From positions 186,001-250,000 of the forward strand of contig NZ_JAHBBW010000001.1 of NCBI RefSeq assembly GCF_018390535.1: a stretch of DNA of 64,000 nucleotides, read 5' to 3'. Both the position numbers and the translations under genes were made by a program. Positions 49,372 through 58,375 of this stretch are shown piece by piece. The notes below the pieces were generated by a model that worked only from the letters and a program-made list of their open reading frames with translations, was not told the origin of the DNA and searched no databases. Within the stretch, counting starts at the first letter, position 1. Each line of letters starts with the position of its first letter. The stretch comes from Bacteroides propionicigenes (GTDB lineage: Bacteria > Bacteroidota > Bacteroidia > Bacteroidales > Bacteroidaceae).

Positions 49372-49383
49372 GACTTTTTGGGA

Positions 49384-50931
49384 TTATCTTTTCAGGTTTT
49401 CCGATTGTGCCCGTTGTTCGGACATTCCCCGTTCAAAGTTCTGCGACGCCGCCTCCGAGAGGATGACCGTGTTCAGCACGCCGGTCACACGCAGCCGTTT
49501 GGCTTCCTCCGAAAGAGAACTGTCGTTCAGCGTCACCGACAGGCGGCTTAACTCGGCAGAGGCCAGTTCCCGTGATACCTGAACGCTGCCGTTGTCCGCC
49601 TGCAGGACAGCTCGCCCGTTTTCCCCGACTGTGAGGTCACAGTTTTTCATGCCCGGCAGCAACGCTTTGAGGTCGATACGCCGGCTGTCCATCGCCTCGG
49701 AAATGGCTGCCTTTTGTTCCTCCTTGTTCTTGCTGTCGATTTGCGTCGCCAGTAACATCAGGGAGGTAAAGGCGGTCATGGCCATTTCCACGACAGGATC
49801 ACTGCACCCCGACAATCCCACGCCGCTATCCTCCGAGGAGAGCAGTTTTTTCATCCACGCATCGGGCGAAAGGCTTTTGCCGGTGGCATTCTCTTCTGTT
49901 CCCTTATATCGGGCGAGCAGGTCGTTGCCGTTATGTAGTACCTGCTGTTTGATGTGGCCCTTTTGTGCGATTTCAGCCAGATACGCTGCCGGATCGACGT
50001 CCCGCTGCGTGCCGTCCGCATAAATCTGCCGGACACCGAAGTGCAGGTGCTTCCCGGTCGTCCGTGTCCCCGTGTTACCGGAACGGCCGAGCTTCTGGCC
50101 TGCCTGTACCGTATCGCCTGCCTTTACGGAAACTTCGCCGAGGTGCATGTAGGTACACTGTACCTTGCTGCCGTCCGGACGGGTGTATTCCACGGTCAGC
50201 GATTTGTTACCGGGTGCATGGCCTTTGTCTTTGACAGCGACGACCTTGCCGTCTTTTTCCGTGGCCAGGACCGTATCGCCGTCGCACCGGATGTCGATAC
50301 CCGTGTGCATACGTTCCTTGCCGTCTGCCGGATCTTGCCGCATACCGAATGGCGAGGTGACGAAAAGAAACTCTTTCCGCTCCACCGGAAACGAATAGTC
50401 CACTGTATTTCCGACCTCACGGAGCGGGTTCTCTTCCACGCCGAACCGCTTTCCCTGCGTCTCCATTTCCTGCATGACCTGCCGGTCGTACTTTTGCAGC
50501 CCGTTCTGTTCGATGATACGTTGCAGGCTGTCGGCATAATGCCCGCCCGTGGCATAGCCCGCCTTTTCGAGGCCCTGTGTCCAGCCCTTGTAGTCATCGG
50601 GCGAGAGCGAGAAACAGCGGGCATAGCGGCTGTTCTCTTTCAGGAAGCGTGAGTGGTGCTCATACGAATCGCCCACGCTGTCGTAGCTGCAAAACTTCTC
50701 GTTCGGCTTGTCATCGGAATACAGACCGTACCGGCCACCTTCGGCAATCCATTCGGGCGTGGCCTTGATGCCGAAATGGTTGTTCTCATTCACGGCCAAA
50801 CGGCTCTGCCCGTTGGAACTTTCCAGTATGCCCTGTGCCAGCGTCACGGAGGCCGGAATGCCGTACCTCCGCATCTGTGCCATCGCATAATCTGCGTATT
50901 GTTCCGTATATTCTTGATTCTTGTTTGCCAT
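49384..50931 (-). CDS. Two-domain peptidoglycan hydrolase (glucosaminidase + M23 peptidase)
   Basis: The N-terminal GH73-type glucosaminidase covers about 1-150 with the catalytic Glu in LAQGILESSNGQSRLA (Glu37) and HFGIK. An M23 endopeptidase covers about 178-315, with MHTGID (His209, Asp213) and GKHLHFGV (His295, His297) intact. It probably opens the cell wall locally for the transfer apparatus, as VirB1/TraG-type hydrolases do in other systems. No classical signal peptide is visible, so export may rely on the apparatus. The C-terminal 200 residues are helical and unknown. Confidence 0.92.
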   Translation of the reverse strand: MANKNQEYTEQYADYAMAQMRRYGIPASVTLAQGILESSNGQSRLAVNENNHFGIKATPEWIAEGGRYGLYSDDKPNEKFCSYDSVGDSYEHHSRFLKENSRYARCFSLSPDDYKGWTQGLEKAGYATGGHYADSLQRIIEQNGLQKYDRQVMQEMETQGKRFGVEENPLREVGNTVDYSFPVERKEFLFVTSPFGMRQDPADGKERMHTGIDIRCDGDTVLATEKDGKVVAVKDKGHAPGNKSLTVEYTRPDGSKVQCTYMHLGEVSVKAGDTVQAGQKLGRSGNTGTRTTGKHLHFGVRQIYADGTQRDVDPAAYLAEIAQKGHIKQQVLHNGNDLLARYKGTEENATGKSLSPDAWMKKLLSSEDSGVGLSGCSDPVVEMAMTAFTSLMLLATQIDSKNKEEQKAAISEAMDSRRIDLKALLPGMKNCDLTVGENGRAVLQADNGSVQVSRELASAELSRLSVTLNDSSLSEEAKRLRVTGVLNTVILSEAASQNFERGMSEQRAQSENLKR

Positions 50932-50935
50932 ATCT

Positions 50936-53275
50936 TTACCTCCTCATGGTTGGACGTTGTTCGTTCTCGTTCTGTTCGTCAGTTGCCTCTGCAGGCTCGT
51001 TTTGCTGCGCCTTGGACATACCGTCACAATCCATCACGTATGCCCGCAGCGCATGGATTTGCTGCCTTGTTTCCTCATTGCTGTGTTCAAATACCAATAT
51101 GATTTTGTCCGCATCATACGGAATGCGTTCTTTGGCCGGAGGCATGTCCAGCTCGTTCGCTATGGTCTCCGCATCATACATGGAAGCGTAATACTTGTTC
51201 TCATGTTTGAAAAGGACGACCGCTTCCGGTTGTTCCTCTTTGATTTTCTTGTATTTGTCATACAGTTGTTCCGGTATATCTTTTATGGGCAACTCTTTCA
51301 AGGATGAAGCAGTTTTGGGGGATTCCTCATTGGCTTGCTTGGGGTGCTTGTCCTTATCCTGCTGTAGGGTATCCTCTTCTCCTTGTTTCTTTCCGGCAGT
51401 CTCTTCCTGCGTCTGTCCTTTACGCAGCACATCGGCAAAAAGCGTGGCCGCCAGATGGCGTTTATATTCTGCACGGTCCTCAGCCAGCCACATGCGCTGC
51501 CACTGTTGCCGCGTGACGCTCCGGGGCTGCAGTTTCTTCCCGTCGATGGTCGCCACGCACAGAGTTCCTTCTTGTTTGGTCTTGAATACGGACACACGCT
51601 GAATCCGGTTCAGGTCGATGTCCTGCGCCCCGCTGCTGAACAGGTCCACTTTCAGGTCTGGCTGTGTTTCCGCCAGTACATAATACTTGTGCGCCAGTTC
51701 CATGCGTACCTTGTCGATGTTGTCCATCGCCTGTTTGAGCGTGGAGAAAAAACGGTTCACGTCCTCCTTGTCTGGATAGATACTGTACCCGTTCTGATGT
51801 TCGGGCTTCAGATACAGCGCCCAGCGGTTCTTGTCGTCCTGGATCATCTGTATCTGGTCGAAACCGATTTCGTCCGCCCGTTTGACCGCAGGCGTCACGT
51901 CCAGTGTGGAAAGCATCTCCAGTGCCCAGTTCTTCAGTCGGGCCAGTGATACCTGTTTCTTGGCGAAATAGGCATCATCGGGCCTGTACCCCCATGCGCC
52001 GTCGGGATTGAAGAAACGCACGTTTTCAATACCTTCCCTTCGCAAAGCCCTGCCGATACGGGCCTTGTTCATGCCCGGCACTTCGTTGTCCACCTCCGGC
52101 GACGCACCGGCAGGGAGTATCACATCCGCCGATTTCGAGGACGGATCGATGACGATGACAATGGTCTTGTCCTCCTTGTTCGGGTGTTTCCGGATTTCAT
52201 CGGCCACGTAGAAATGCTTGGGTAACTGCTCCTGCATATCCGAAGTCTGCCGGCGGTTACGCATCGTGGCATATTCGATTTTCTCGCCCCGTTCCGCCTT
52301 GTGGATTACTTCGAGGGCGTTGTTCACGTCGCTTTCGAGGGCATCCATCAGGTTGGGGTTCTCTTTAAGTTCCCGGTTCCAGTAGTCTACCAATTCAAGG
52401 CTTTTGTCGGACAGACGGGCAGGCAGTCCCAGTTCCAGCATTTTGATGCCCGAAGCCACCTCCACGATCAGCCGTTCCTGTTTGAGGGCATCTTCCGAAG
52501 GACCCATGCCGTTTTTCATCACCATGCCTTCACGGGCCAGCCGTTGTTGGTGCCCCGTGGCGCTCACGATTTGCCGCAAGGCTTCCTGAACGTAGTCGTT
52601 ATAATGCTCGAAGTTCCGTTGGCGCGGCATATAGACCGCATCGCGGTCCGTCTCGTAATGGGGCATTCCGCTGCCGTCCGAACGCACGGGCACGAGATTG
52701 TCCCGCATTTTCAGCAGGAAGTCGTTGAAGCGGATATGCAGTCTCCGTTCATCGGTTTCGGAGTAGCCACGCTCCACGGCACTACCGTCTTTCTGCAATA
52801 CCGCATCGTAAGTCTCCTTATCCACGTAGGGCAGTGTCGTCTGGTCGATGTTGAAAAGTGTGCGGATCTCCCTGTTATGTATGCCCTTGTACTGTTTCTG
52901 CACCTCCTCGTCCAGTTTCAGATAAGCGTCCCGGCTGATGATGTCCTCCGGATTGTTGCGGTGGACGTACTTGTTCCAGTTGTAGAACAGGAACGGAACG
53001 CCTTGCTCGTGCTCGCGTACCGATGTGCCGCGTGCCTTGGCATCGCTGTAAAGGGTGAACAGGTTGGTCTTGCACCCGTTCCGGTCCGAATGCAAGGCCA
53101 TGAACAGGCCGTTGAACGGGCTGACGGCAACACCTTTCGGATAAAATTTCGGAAAGCCCTTGCCCGTAGCGTTGAGCCAGTGTCCCCCGGCATTCGACGC
53201 TTCGTTCAAAGCCGTGGAGAGCAGCTCTATCTGACGCTCCTCGGCATTCTTTTCTATTTGCGATTTTTCTTTCAT
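50936..53275 (-). CDS. ArdC-like polyvalent protein with possible MutS-I-like tail
   Basis: Residues about 15-140 (NEASNAGGHWLNATGKGFPKFYPKGVAVSPFNGLFMALHSDRNG ... VPFLFYNWNKYVHR) form an ArdC-N-like ssDNA-binding module. Later segments (TIVIVIDPSSKSADVILPAG) are not assignable. Near the C-terminus, LYDKYKKIKEEQPEAVVLFKHENKYYASMYDAETIANELDM (about 675-715) resembles the mismatch-recognition domain I of MutS. No HExxH is present. Multi-domain proteins of this type are thought to accompany transferred DNA. It overlaps no neighbour and is 4 nt from the hydrolase gene. Confidence 0.75.
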   Translation of the reverse strand: MKEKSQIEKNAEERQIELLSTALNEASNAGGHWLNATGKGFPKFYPKGVAVSPFNGLFMALHSDRNGCKTNLFTLYSDAKARGTSVREHEQGVPFLFYNWNKYVHRNNPEDIISRDAYLKLDEEVQKQYKGIHNREIRTLFNIDQTTLPYVDKETYDAVLQKDGSAVERGYSETDERRLHIRFNDFLLKMRDNLVPVRSDGSGMPHYETDRDAVYMPRQRNFEHYNDYVQEALRQIVSATGHQQRLAREGMVMKNGMGPSEDALKQERLIVEVASGIKMLELGLPARLSDKSLELVDYWNRELKENPNLMDALESDVNNALEVIHKAERGEKIEYATMRNRRQTSDMQEQLPKHFYVADEIRKHPNKEDKTIVIVIDPSSKSADVILPAGASPEVDNEVPGMNKARIGRALRREGIENVRFFNPDGAWGYRPDDAYFAKKQVSLARLKNWALEMLSTLDVTPAVKRADEIGFDQIQMIQDDKNRWALYLKPEHQNGYSIYPDKEDVNRFFSTLKQAMDNIDKVRMELAHKYYVLAETQPDLKVDLFSSGAQDIDLNRIQRVSVFKTKQEGTLCVATIDGKKLQPRSVTRQQWQRMWLAEDRAEYKRHLAATLFADVLRKGQTQEETAGKKQGEEDTLQQDKDKHPKQANEESPKTASSLKELPIKDIPEQLYDKYKKIKEEQPEAVVLFKHENKYYASMYDAETIANELDMPPAKERIPYDADKIILVFEHSNEETRQQIHALRAYVMDCDGMSKAQQNEPAEATDEQNENEQRPTMRR

Positions 53276-53301
53276 ATTCCCATATTTTTTCGGTTACAGG
53301 A

Positions 53302-55110
53302 TTATTGAATGCCCCGTGTCCGCACGATGGTTTCCTGCTGTCCGTTGTCATAGTTCTGCGAAGCCATCTGGCGGAGCTTGTCGCTTTGGGCGAGCACGGC
53401 ATTGGCCAGCGTGTTCAGCGGCAAGGCTCCTGCACGGTAAGCGTCGGCCATAGCGGGGGTGAGCTGCACCGTACAGGGCACACGGTCTATCGTGGCAACC
53501 AGCGTGCAGCCTTGTAGTGCCGGGTTCACGATACGCGGATTCAGCGGCTCGTCGGGATAGCGTCTGTACTGTACCTCTCTACCGGTCGTGGCTGCATTTC
53601 TGTTTCCCTCCGTCCGTTCTTTTCCCAGCACCTCGTGTCCCGCCTTGTTCAGCAGGTTCGCGCCACCCAAGCCGATAAGCAGCATCTTCAACATCGGATT
53701 CTTGACGAACATACCTGCCACTATACTCGCTATCGGCAGCAGGTTGTCTTTCAGGCCCAGCGATTGTGTCCTACCTGTAAACACGCCCAGCAGGATGTCG
53801 GGCAGCATGGCCAGTATATAGCCCAGATTACCCGCGACATCGCCTATGCCGTCCAGTCCGAGCGAGCGGACCAGCTCGTCCCAGCCGTTCTCGTTGGTCT
53901 GTATGGTCTGTGTTCCCTGACCTGCCTGTTCCTGCCGCATCCCTTCCCCCGCAGAGACGGCGGAAGTCGACACTTCCTTTTCCTCTTTTTCCCTTTGTTT
54001 GGGTTTCGATTCCGTCTGTTCCTCCGTTTCGGCTTTCCGTCTTTCCATATCTTGCAGGTAGGCTTCCTCTTGTCCGGGAGCGACAACCATCGGCACGTCT
54101 TTATACCGTTCCACCCGTTTCCGTTCCTCCTCGGCGGTTTCTTCCCGCCACGGCATATTTCTATTGTCTGTTTTCCACCAGTCCATAAAATCGAATGTTA
54201 CAATCGGTATCTTCTTTTGCAACTTTCCGTTGGCTGCGGCAAGAGCCGTGTTTTCTTTGCCCGGTATGCTTGCCGCCTCTTTGCGGAAGCTGTCGAACAC
54301 GTTGCTGTCGCTGCCGAACACGCCCTTGCTGATACACTCCTCTGCAGAGAGCGGCTGCGTTTCCTCCTTCCCGAAATGGTCGGCAACGGCTGAGATTGCC
54401 GTATCCGCACCGATGAACCGTGCAACGGCCGTCCACGAACCCGTACCGCCCAACATGACCGTATCGGCCGAAGCCCCCAACACCCAGCCCGCACCTTTCT
54501 CCAACTTGCTCGGCCGGTAGGCAACCTCTCCGCGTTTTTCTATCTCTTCGGCCAGCGGCGAGCGCCCCAAAGCCTGTGGCAATCCCAGCAGGCTCGATTC
54601 TGCCGCCTTACGGATGATGTAGTCCGCCGAGGATTTGGGCATACGTTCCTTGACCAGTTGGTCTATCATCAGTTGCTCTACACGATAGTCCACGAAGGCA
54701 TAGGCGAGGTCGCAGCCCAATTCCTGCGACAGTTTATCGTAACGCTCGCGTCCGACTTCCTTCACAACGACATCGCGCCACTGTCCGGCCATGTAGGCGA
54801 GGTCGTGCTGCATCTCCTCCGACGAGAGAATCCTGTCCTTGCACATCCCGATGTAGTCCTCGGTCGTCTTGGAGTTCCACTCTCCCGTAACCTTGAGAGT
54901 CTGGTACGGGTCGGCGAGCGGTTGCCCCGCTGACGCCATCATGCCGAGTATGCCGCCCAGGGAGGTCGAATACGCTTTCATTTCCTCGCCCTGTTTTTCG
55001 GTCAGGTAGGATTGCGTCTGCGTCATGACGGGGACAAGATGATGGCGGAAATAACTGCCCATCAGGGCCTCCAACTCCGCAAACCTTCTGCTATGTTTGA
55101 TTCCGTCCAT
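53302..55110 (-). CDS. Large transfer-operon protein with central membrane segments (602 aa)
   Basis: The N-terminal half is helical (MDGIKHSRRFAELEALMGSYFRHHLVPVMTQTQSYL...). A charged linker (about 330-400, rich in Lys/Glu) follows. The region NLGYILAMLPDILLGVFTG / LLPIASIVAGMFVKNPMLKMLLIGLGGANLL (about 440-500) is hydrophobic. The tail repeats a motif, PRIVNPALQGCTLVATIDRVPCTVQLTPAMADAY, known to me from DUF3945-like proteins. Not a named family, but probably a scaffold at the membrane for transfer. Confidence 0.65.
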   Translation of the reverse strand: MDGIKHSRRFAELEALMGSYFRHHLVPVMTQTQSYLTEKQGEEMKAYSTSLGGILGMMASAGQPLADPYQTLKVTGEWNSKTTEDYIGMCKDRILSSEEMQHDLAYMAGQWRDVVVKEVGRERYDKLSQELGCDLAYAFVDYRVEQLMIDQLVKERMPKSSADYIIRKAAESSLLGLPQALGRSPLAEEIEKRGEVAYRPSKLEKGAGWVLGASADTVMLGGTGSWTAVARFIGADTAISAVADHFGKEETQPLSAEECISKGVFGSDSNVFDSFRKEAASIPGKENTALAAANGKLQKKIPIVTFDFMDWWKTDNRNMPWREETAEEERKRVERYKDVPMVVAPGQEEAYLQDMERRKAETEEQTESKPKQREKEEKEVSTSAVSAGEGMRQEQAGQGTQTIQTNENGWDELVRSLGLDGIGDVAGNLGYILAMLPDILLGVFTGRTQSLGLKDNLLPIASIVAGMFVKNPMLKMLLIGLGGANLLNKAGHEVLGKERTEGNRNAATTGREVQYRRYPDEPLNPRIVNPALQGCTLVATIDRVPCTVQLTPAMADAYRAGALPLNTLANAVLAQSDKLRQMASQNYDNGQQETIVRTRGIQ

Positions 55111-55125
55111 ATAATCAATGTCTTT

Positions 55126-55410
55126 CTATATCATGTTTATTTGTTTCAACAGTTGTTCCTTCGTCTGCTCGATAGCGTTATGGTACACCTCCATTTGCTT
55201 GGGGAAAAACTCTTCGAGCCACGTGTCCTTTTCGATATTGTCGTGAATGAAACGTATCGCCTGTTCCCGCTCGATTTCTACCGAGGCTTCCCCTTCCTCC
55301 CGGTTGTTGAACCATGCCTTCGTCCACCAGCGGACTCCGGCACGGTCGGGATAGACGGAGACGATTCTCGGTATGTCGAAGCTCTGGATGTCGATGTCCA
55401 GTTCCGCCAA
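55126..55410 (-). CDS. Downstream frame of the M23-like gene (possible frameshift extension)
   Basis: A 94-codon frame with no ATG, only TTG, at its listed start. The same frame is open upstream to a run of nine A (55453-55461) at the end of the M23-like gene. There a -1 shift would join the two and give a product about 110 residues longer (joint reading KKKLHDEAVAGSGLIDLLAELD). The protein is acidic and ends KEQLLKQINMI. It is either the C-terminal part of the M23 protein, made by slippage, or was separated by a one-base change. Confidence 0.55.
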   Translation of the reverse strand: MAELDIDIQSFDIPRIVSVYPDRAGVRWWTKAWFNNREEGEASVEIEREQAIRFIHDNIEKDTWLEEFFPKQMEVYHNAIEQTKEQLLKQINMI

Positions 55411-55433
55411 CAGATCAATGAGTCCGCTGCCCG

Positions 55434-56264
55434 CTACGGCTTCGTCATGAAGTTTTTTTTTACCTCGCCGCCTGTTGCGGAAAGGTACACATCATGCCGC
55501 AGGGCAAGGTAGTTCAGGAAATCCGCTATCAGCAGGTTCTGTACCTTGCAGGCCAGCGGCATGGCTTTGCGCCCCAGTCCCAGCGGGTTGTACATGCTCG
55601 GCATCTTCTCATAGAAATACTCCTTCGCAGCTCCCATTGTAAAGATGTGGCGCAGCGACTGCTCCGTATGTGCGGGCACCGTGTACGCTCCCCGCTGTAA
55701 ATCCTCCATGTAAAGTGGCAGAAAGCGGAGCATCAGCTCTTCTATTTCCCTTTGATCCTTCTCGTAGTCGTTTTTTACTCTTGTTTCCGCATCGTAAAAA
55801 GACGCCGCACCATTGCCGTCGGCTTCCTGCAAAGCCTTGATGTTGCCGTACAACATGGTCAGGAACTCTATTGGGTTCAGTTCCTCGCCCTTGAATTTGA
55901 CTTCTATATGCAGCAGTTCGCCGCTCAAAGCCACCGTTTGTCCGGCTTTCACCCGCTGTCCGAATTGGGCGAATACATTCGACAGATGACCGTATGTCAC
56001 CTCGTACCCGCCGTAACGGACCGTCTGGCAAATGCCATGTACCGGGTCGTTGCCCACACCTGACACGATGCCGCTGGCCACGGCTGACAGCATGTAACAC
56101 CTCACGTTGAAGTCTATTCCGTGATGAAAGAACTTTTCTCCCGTTGCCGGGTGTACCTGTTCGCCGTAGCCGAGCGACATCTCCACATCTTTCCCCTGCG
56201 GCTCCTCGAACGGCATACAATAGCCGCTGTCGGAGTGCAGAATCATTTCTTCCGTATATTTCAT
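55434..56264 (-). CDS. Degenerate M23-type peptidase-like protein
   Basis: The M23 fold is recognisable: HPATGEKFFHHGIDFNVRC (His47, Asp51), YGHLSNVFAQFGQRVKAGQTVALSG and LLHIEVKF. The first His of the usual HxH is replaced by Leu (Leu117), leaving only His119, so the zinc site is kept while the catalytic base is lost. It probably binds the wall without cutting it. The C-terminal 130 residues are not M23. The gene ends in a nine-A run; see the frameshift feature. Confidence 0.8.
   Translation of the reverse strand: MKYTEEMILHSDSGYCMPFEEPQGKDVEMSLGYGEQVHPATGEKFFHHGIDFNVRCYMLSAVASGIVSGVGNDPVHGICQTVRYGGYEVTYGHLSNVFAQFGQRVKAGQTVALSGELLHIEVKFKGEELNPIEFLTMLYGNIKALQEADGNGAASFYDAETRVKNDYEKDQREIEELMLRFLPLYMEDLQRGAYTVPAHTEQSLRHIFTMGAAKEYFYEKMPSMYNPLGLGRKAMPLACKVQNLLIADFLNYLALRHDVYLSATGGEVKKNFMTKP
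55453..55461 (-). other. Nine-A slippery run (possible -1 frameshift or transcript slippage site)
   Basis: Minus strand GAGGT(A9)CTTC lies seven codons before the stop of the M23-like frame. The -1 frame is open across it to 55126. Such runs promote ribosomal or polymerase slippage, as in dnaX. An insertion or deletion error in sequencing is the main alternative. Confidence 0.5.
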
Positions 56265-56286
56265 TGTGATATATATTTTCGTGTTT

Positions 56287-56952
56287 CTATCTTCTCATTC
56301 CTCCGCTTTGCGTTTGTTCCTCCGGAGAGAGTGTCGGCGTCTGTGTCCTCGATACCGTTTCCGAGGGAACCGTGCGGACAACGCCCGCATTGTTGCCGAT
56401 AAGCATCATGCCCAGAAACAGACCGGCGATTTTACCCAGCCAGCCGAAACGTCCGAACACGAGGTACGCTGCTGCGATAAGTCCTGCAATGTTCAATCCC
56501 GACACATTGCCCCCTCCGAGGTTTCGCAAAAAGCCGCTGAGCATGTTGAACAACCCACCGCCGGAGGCTTCCCGCAGGAAGTTCGATACCCCGTTCAGTT
56601 TCGAGTCCGCGCCTCCCACAGCCTCACCTATGGCAGAGACCGTCTCTCCGGCTTTGTCTTTCAGTTCCTTCATGTCTTCGGTCGTACCTGCAAGGGCATC
56701 CGTGGCGGATTTGCCGACTACGGCCTCACTGACGATCCGTGCGACACTTTTGTCGGTGGTCAGTTTTTCCCAACCCACATAACCGACGGCAGCTCCGGCG
56801 GTAGCCGTTTTGACCGCCTGCCCGGCTCCCCGAAGGGTCTGCGAGGGATGCAGTACCGCATGACCGGCACTTTTCCCCGTCGCATTGGCGGCCTTGCCCA
56901 TGCCTTTCATGGCCTTTCCGCCGTATTTCAATATCGTATCCCAAGCTCCCAT
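56287..56952 (-). CDS. Gly/Ala-rich membrane-associated transfer protein (221 aa)
   Basis: The N-terminal half is Gly/Ala/Lys-rich (GKAMKGMGKAANATGKSAGHAVLHPSQTLRGAGQAVKTATAGAAVGYVGWEKL). Two hydrophobic spans near the C-terminus (VSGLNIAGLIAAAYLVFG and WLGKIAGLFLGMMLIGNNAGVV) precede a short polar tail. It resembles pore- or spike-like small proteins in transfer operons, but no family is recognised. Confidence 0.7.
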   Translation of the reverse strand: MGAWDTILKYGGKAMKGMGKAANATGKSAGHAVLHPSQTLRGAGQAVKTATAGAAVGYVGWEKLTTDKSVARIVSEAVVGKSATDALAGTTEDMKELKDKAGETVSAIGEAVGGADSKLNGVSNFLREASGGGLFNMLSGFLRNLGGGNVSGLNIAGLIAAAYLVFGRFGWLGKIAGLFLGMMLIGNNAGVVRTVPSETVSRTQTPTLSPEEQTQSGGMRR

Positions 56953-56968
56953 ATTTTTATTCTTTTTT

Positions 56969-57652
56969 TTAGGGTCTTACATTTCTTCCAATTTGCCGCC
57001 AGCGTCTTTGGGCGGCTTTCACGATGTCGTACTTGTCCGCGACAGGGCGTGCGCCCTCGTCGATTTCCCGCCAGATGTCGCCCATCGTGGTGTATTTCAC
57101 TGCCTTGGTCAGTCGCTGCAGCGTCCGGTTCATCGACCGGAGTTTCGGACGTATGCCGAACACGATCTCCATACGTTCCCTTTCCGTCATCTTGTTGTCC
57201 GAGAGGCAGGCCGTGCGTATATCGTTCACGATTTCCACGCTGTTCAATATCATCTCCCGGTAAATCTGGTTGCGCCGCGTGGAGAGGGCGACGGCCAATG
57301 CACCCGTCGAATGTCTGCTCAATTGTTTGGTGAAGTCGCCCATGTTGTCTGTAAGCTGCGATATTTCATGGTAAAAACCGTAAATCTGAGCCGCATAGCA
57401 GACAATCGAGCGGAACGAGTTCAGGTAATTGTTGAACTCCCGTTGCAAGTCCGTCGTGCCTTCCACTTCTTCCTTCGTCCACACATGCCCTGTAGTTTGC
57501 ATCAGCATGACCTTCTCTTGGTTTTTCAGTTCCTTCTCGGCCTTGTTGGTATAAACCAGAATCATTCCCGCAAGGGTCGCATCGTTCTGCGCCTGTACCT
57601 TCGAGATACCGGCGCACAGCAACAGAATCCATATCGAGATTATCCGCTTCAT
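56969..57652 (-). CDS. Secreted helical transfer protein (227 aa)
   Basis: Signal peptide MKRIISIWILLLCAGISKVQA, then a helical protein (MILVYTNKAEKELKNQEKVMLMQTTG ...). It is similar in plan to its neighbour at 57680: signal, helical core, and the shared ending pattern xTxGDIWREIDEG ... AQRRWRQ. These two look like paralogues or partners similar to TrbJ/VirB5-type periplasmic components, though sequence identity to those is not visible. Confidence 0.75.
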   Translation of the reverse strand: MKRIISIWILLLCAGISKVQAQNDATLAGMILVYTNKAEKELKNQEKVMLMQTTGHVWTKEEVEGTTDLQREFNNYLNSFRSIVCYAAQIYGFYHEISQLTDNMGDFTKQLSRHSTGALAVALSTRRNQIYREMILNSVEIVNDIRTACLSDNKMTERERMEIVFGIRPKLRSMNRTLQRLTKAVKYTTMGDIWREIDEGARPVADKYDIVKAAQRRWRQIGRNVRP

Positions 57653-57679
57653 CGTTCTTCGTTTTTTATTATCCTTTTT

Positions 57680-58375
57680 TCAACGGGCGATGGCTGCCGC
57701 CCTGCGCCAGCGGGACATGGCCAGACGGGCCACCTCGCCGTTGCTGCGGTCTATCATACCCGCCGTTATGTTGTTCCACACGTCGTTCAGGGTATAATAG
57801 CGCAGGCTCAAATAGAGCAGATGCAGTTTCCGGCTGAATGCCGCGAGCTGGTCGTTCAAAGCCCACAGGGTTTTGCTCCGTTCCGCCCCCGTGAGCATGT
57901 TTTCCGTGCCGCCTTTGGCCACGGCGTCGTTCAGCAACGTGAACACGGAAACCAGCTCCGTCGCCGTCTCGATATAGAGGTTGTTCATGTTCATGCTGGC
58001 GACGATGCCCTGCGGGTTGTCCCCGATGGCTTTGCCCAGTTTTCCCAGCGTGAGGAAAATCCGCACGCCGTCGTTATAGAGGTGGGTACAGGCTTTCAGC
58101 GACGAAGCATAACCGTTCGCCGTCTTGAGGTAACTGTTGTACTGCTTTTCCCACTCATGTATGCGGTTGAACTCCGCTGCGATACTGTTCTGCATCAGGG
58201 CGGTCTGTGTCTGCCCTTTGATTTGTTTGTCTATCTGGCCGTTTATCAGTTCGTTTCCCTCGGCCAAGGCTGCCCATTCCAACGGGTTCGAAGCGGCAAC
58301 CTGCGCCTTGGCCAATTGCGGAAGCAGACCGGCAAGCACAAAGACCACCCATATGCTAATGATTCGTAATCTCAT
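57680..58375 (-). CDS. Secreted helical transfer protein (231 aa)
   Basis: Met 58375 starts a signal peptide (MRLRIISIWVVFVLAGLLPQLAKAQ); the longer frame from 58414 would put a charged stretch before it. The mature protein is helical (NRIHEWEKQYNSYLKTANGYASSLKACTHLYNDG), with YTLNDVWNNITAGMID ... AMSRWRRAA corresponding to the ending of the 56969 protein. The start overlaps the bPH-domain gene by 20 nt. Probably a periplasmic part of the transfer machinery, TrbJ-like in plan; inference. Confidence 0.75.
   Translation of the reverse strand: MRLRIISIWVVFVLAGLLPQLAKAQVAASNPLEWAALAEGNELINGQIDKQIKGQTQTALMQNSIAAEFNRIHEWEKQYNSYLKTANGYASSLKACTHLYNDGVRIFLTLGKLGKAIGDNPQGIVASMNMNNLYIETATELVSVFTLLNDAVAKGGTENMLTGAERSKTLWALNDQLAAFSRKLHLLYLSLRYYTLNDVWNNITAGMIDRSNGEVARLAMSRWRRAAAIAR

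Noticed and set aside
55126-55410. Independent small gene with TTG start
   Set aside because: No ATG and an open frame back to the nine-A run make a frameshift extension more likely; the feature is listed with that caution.
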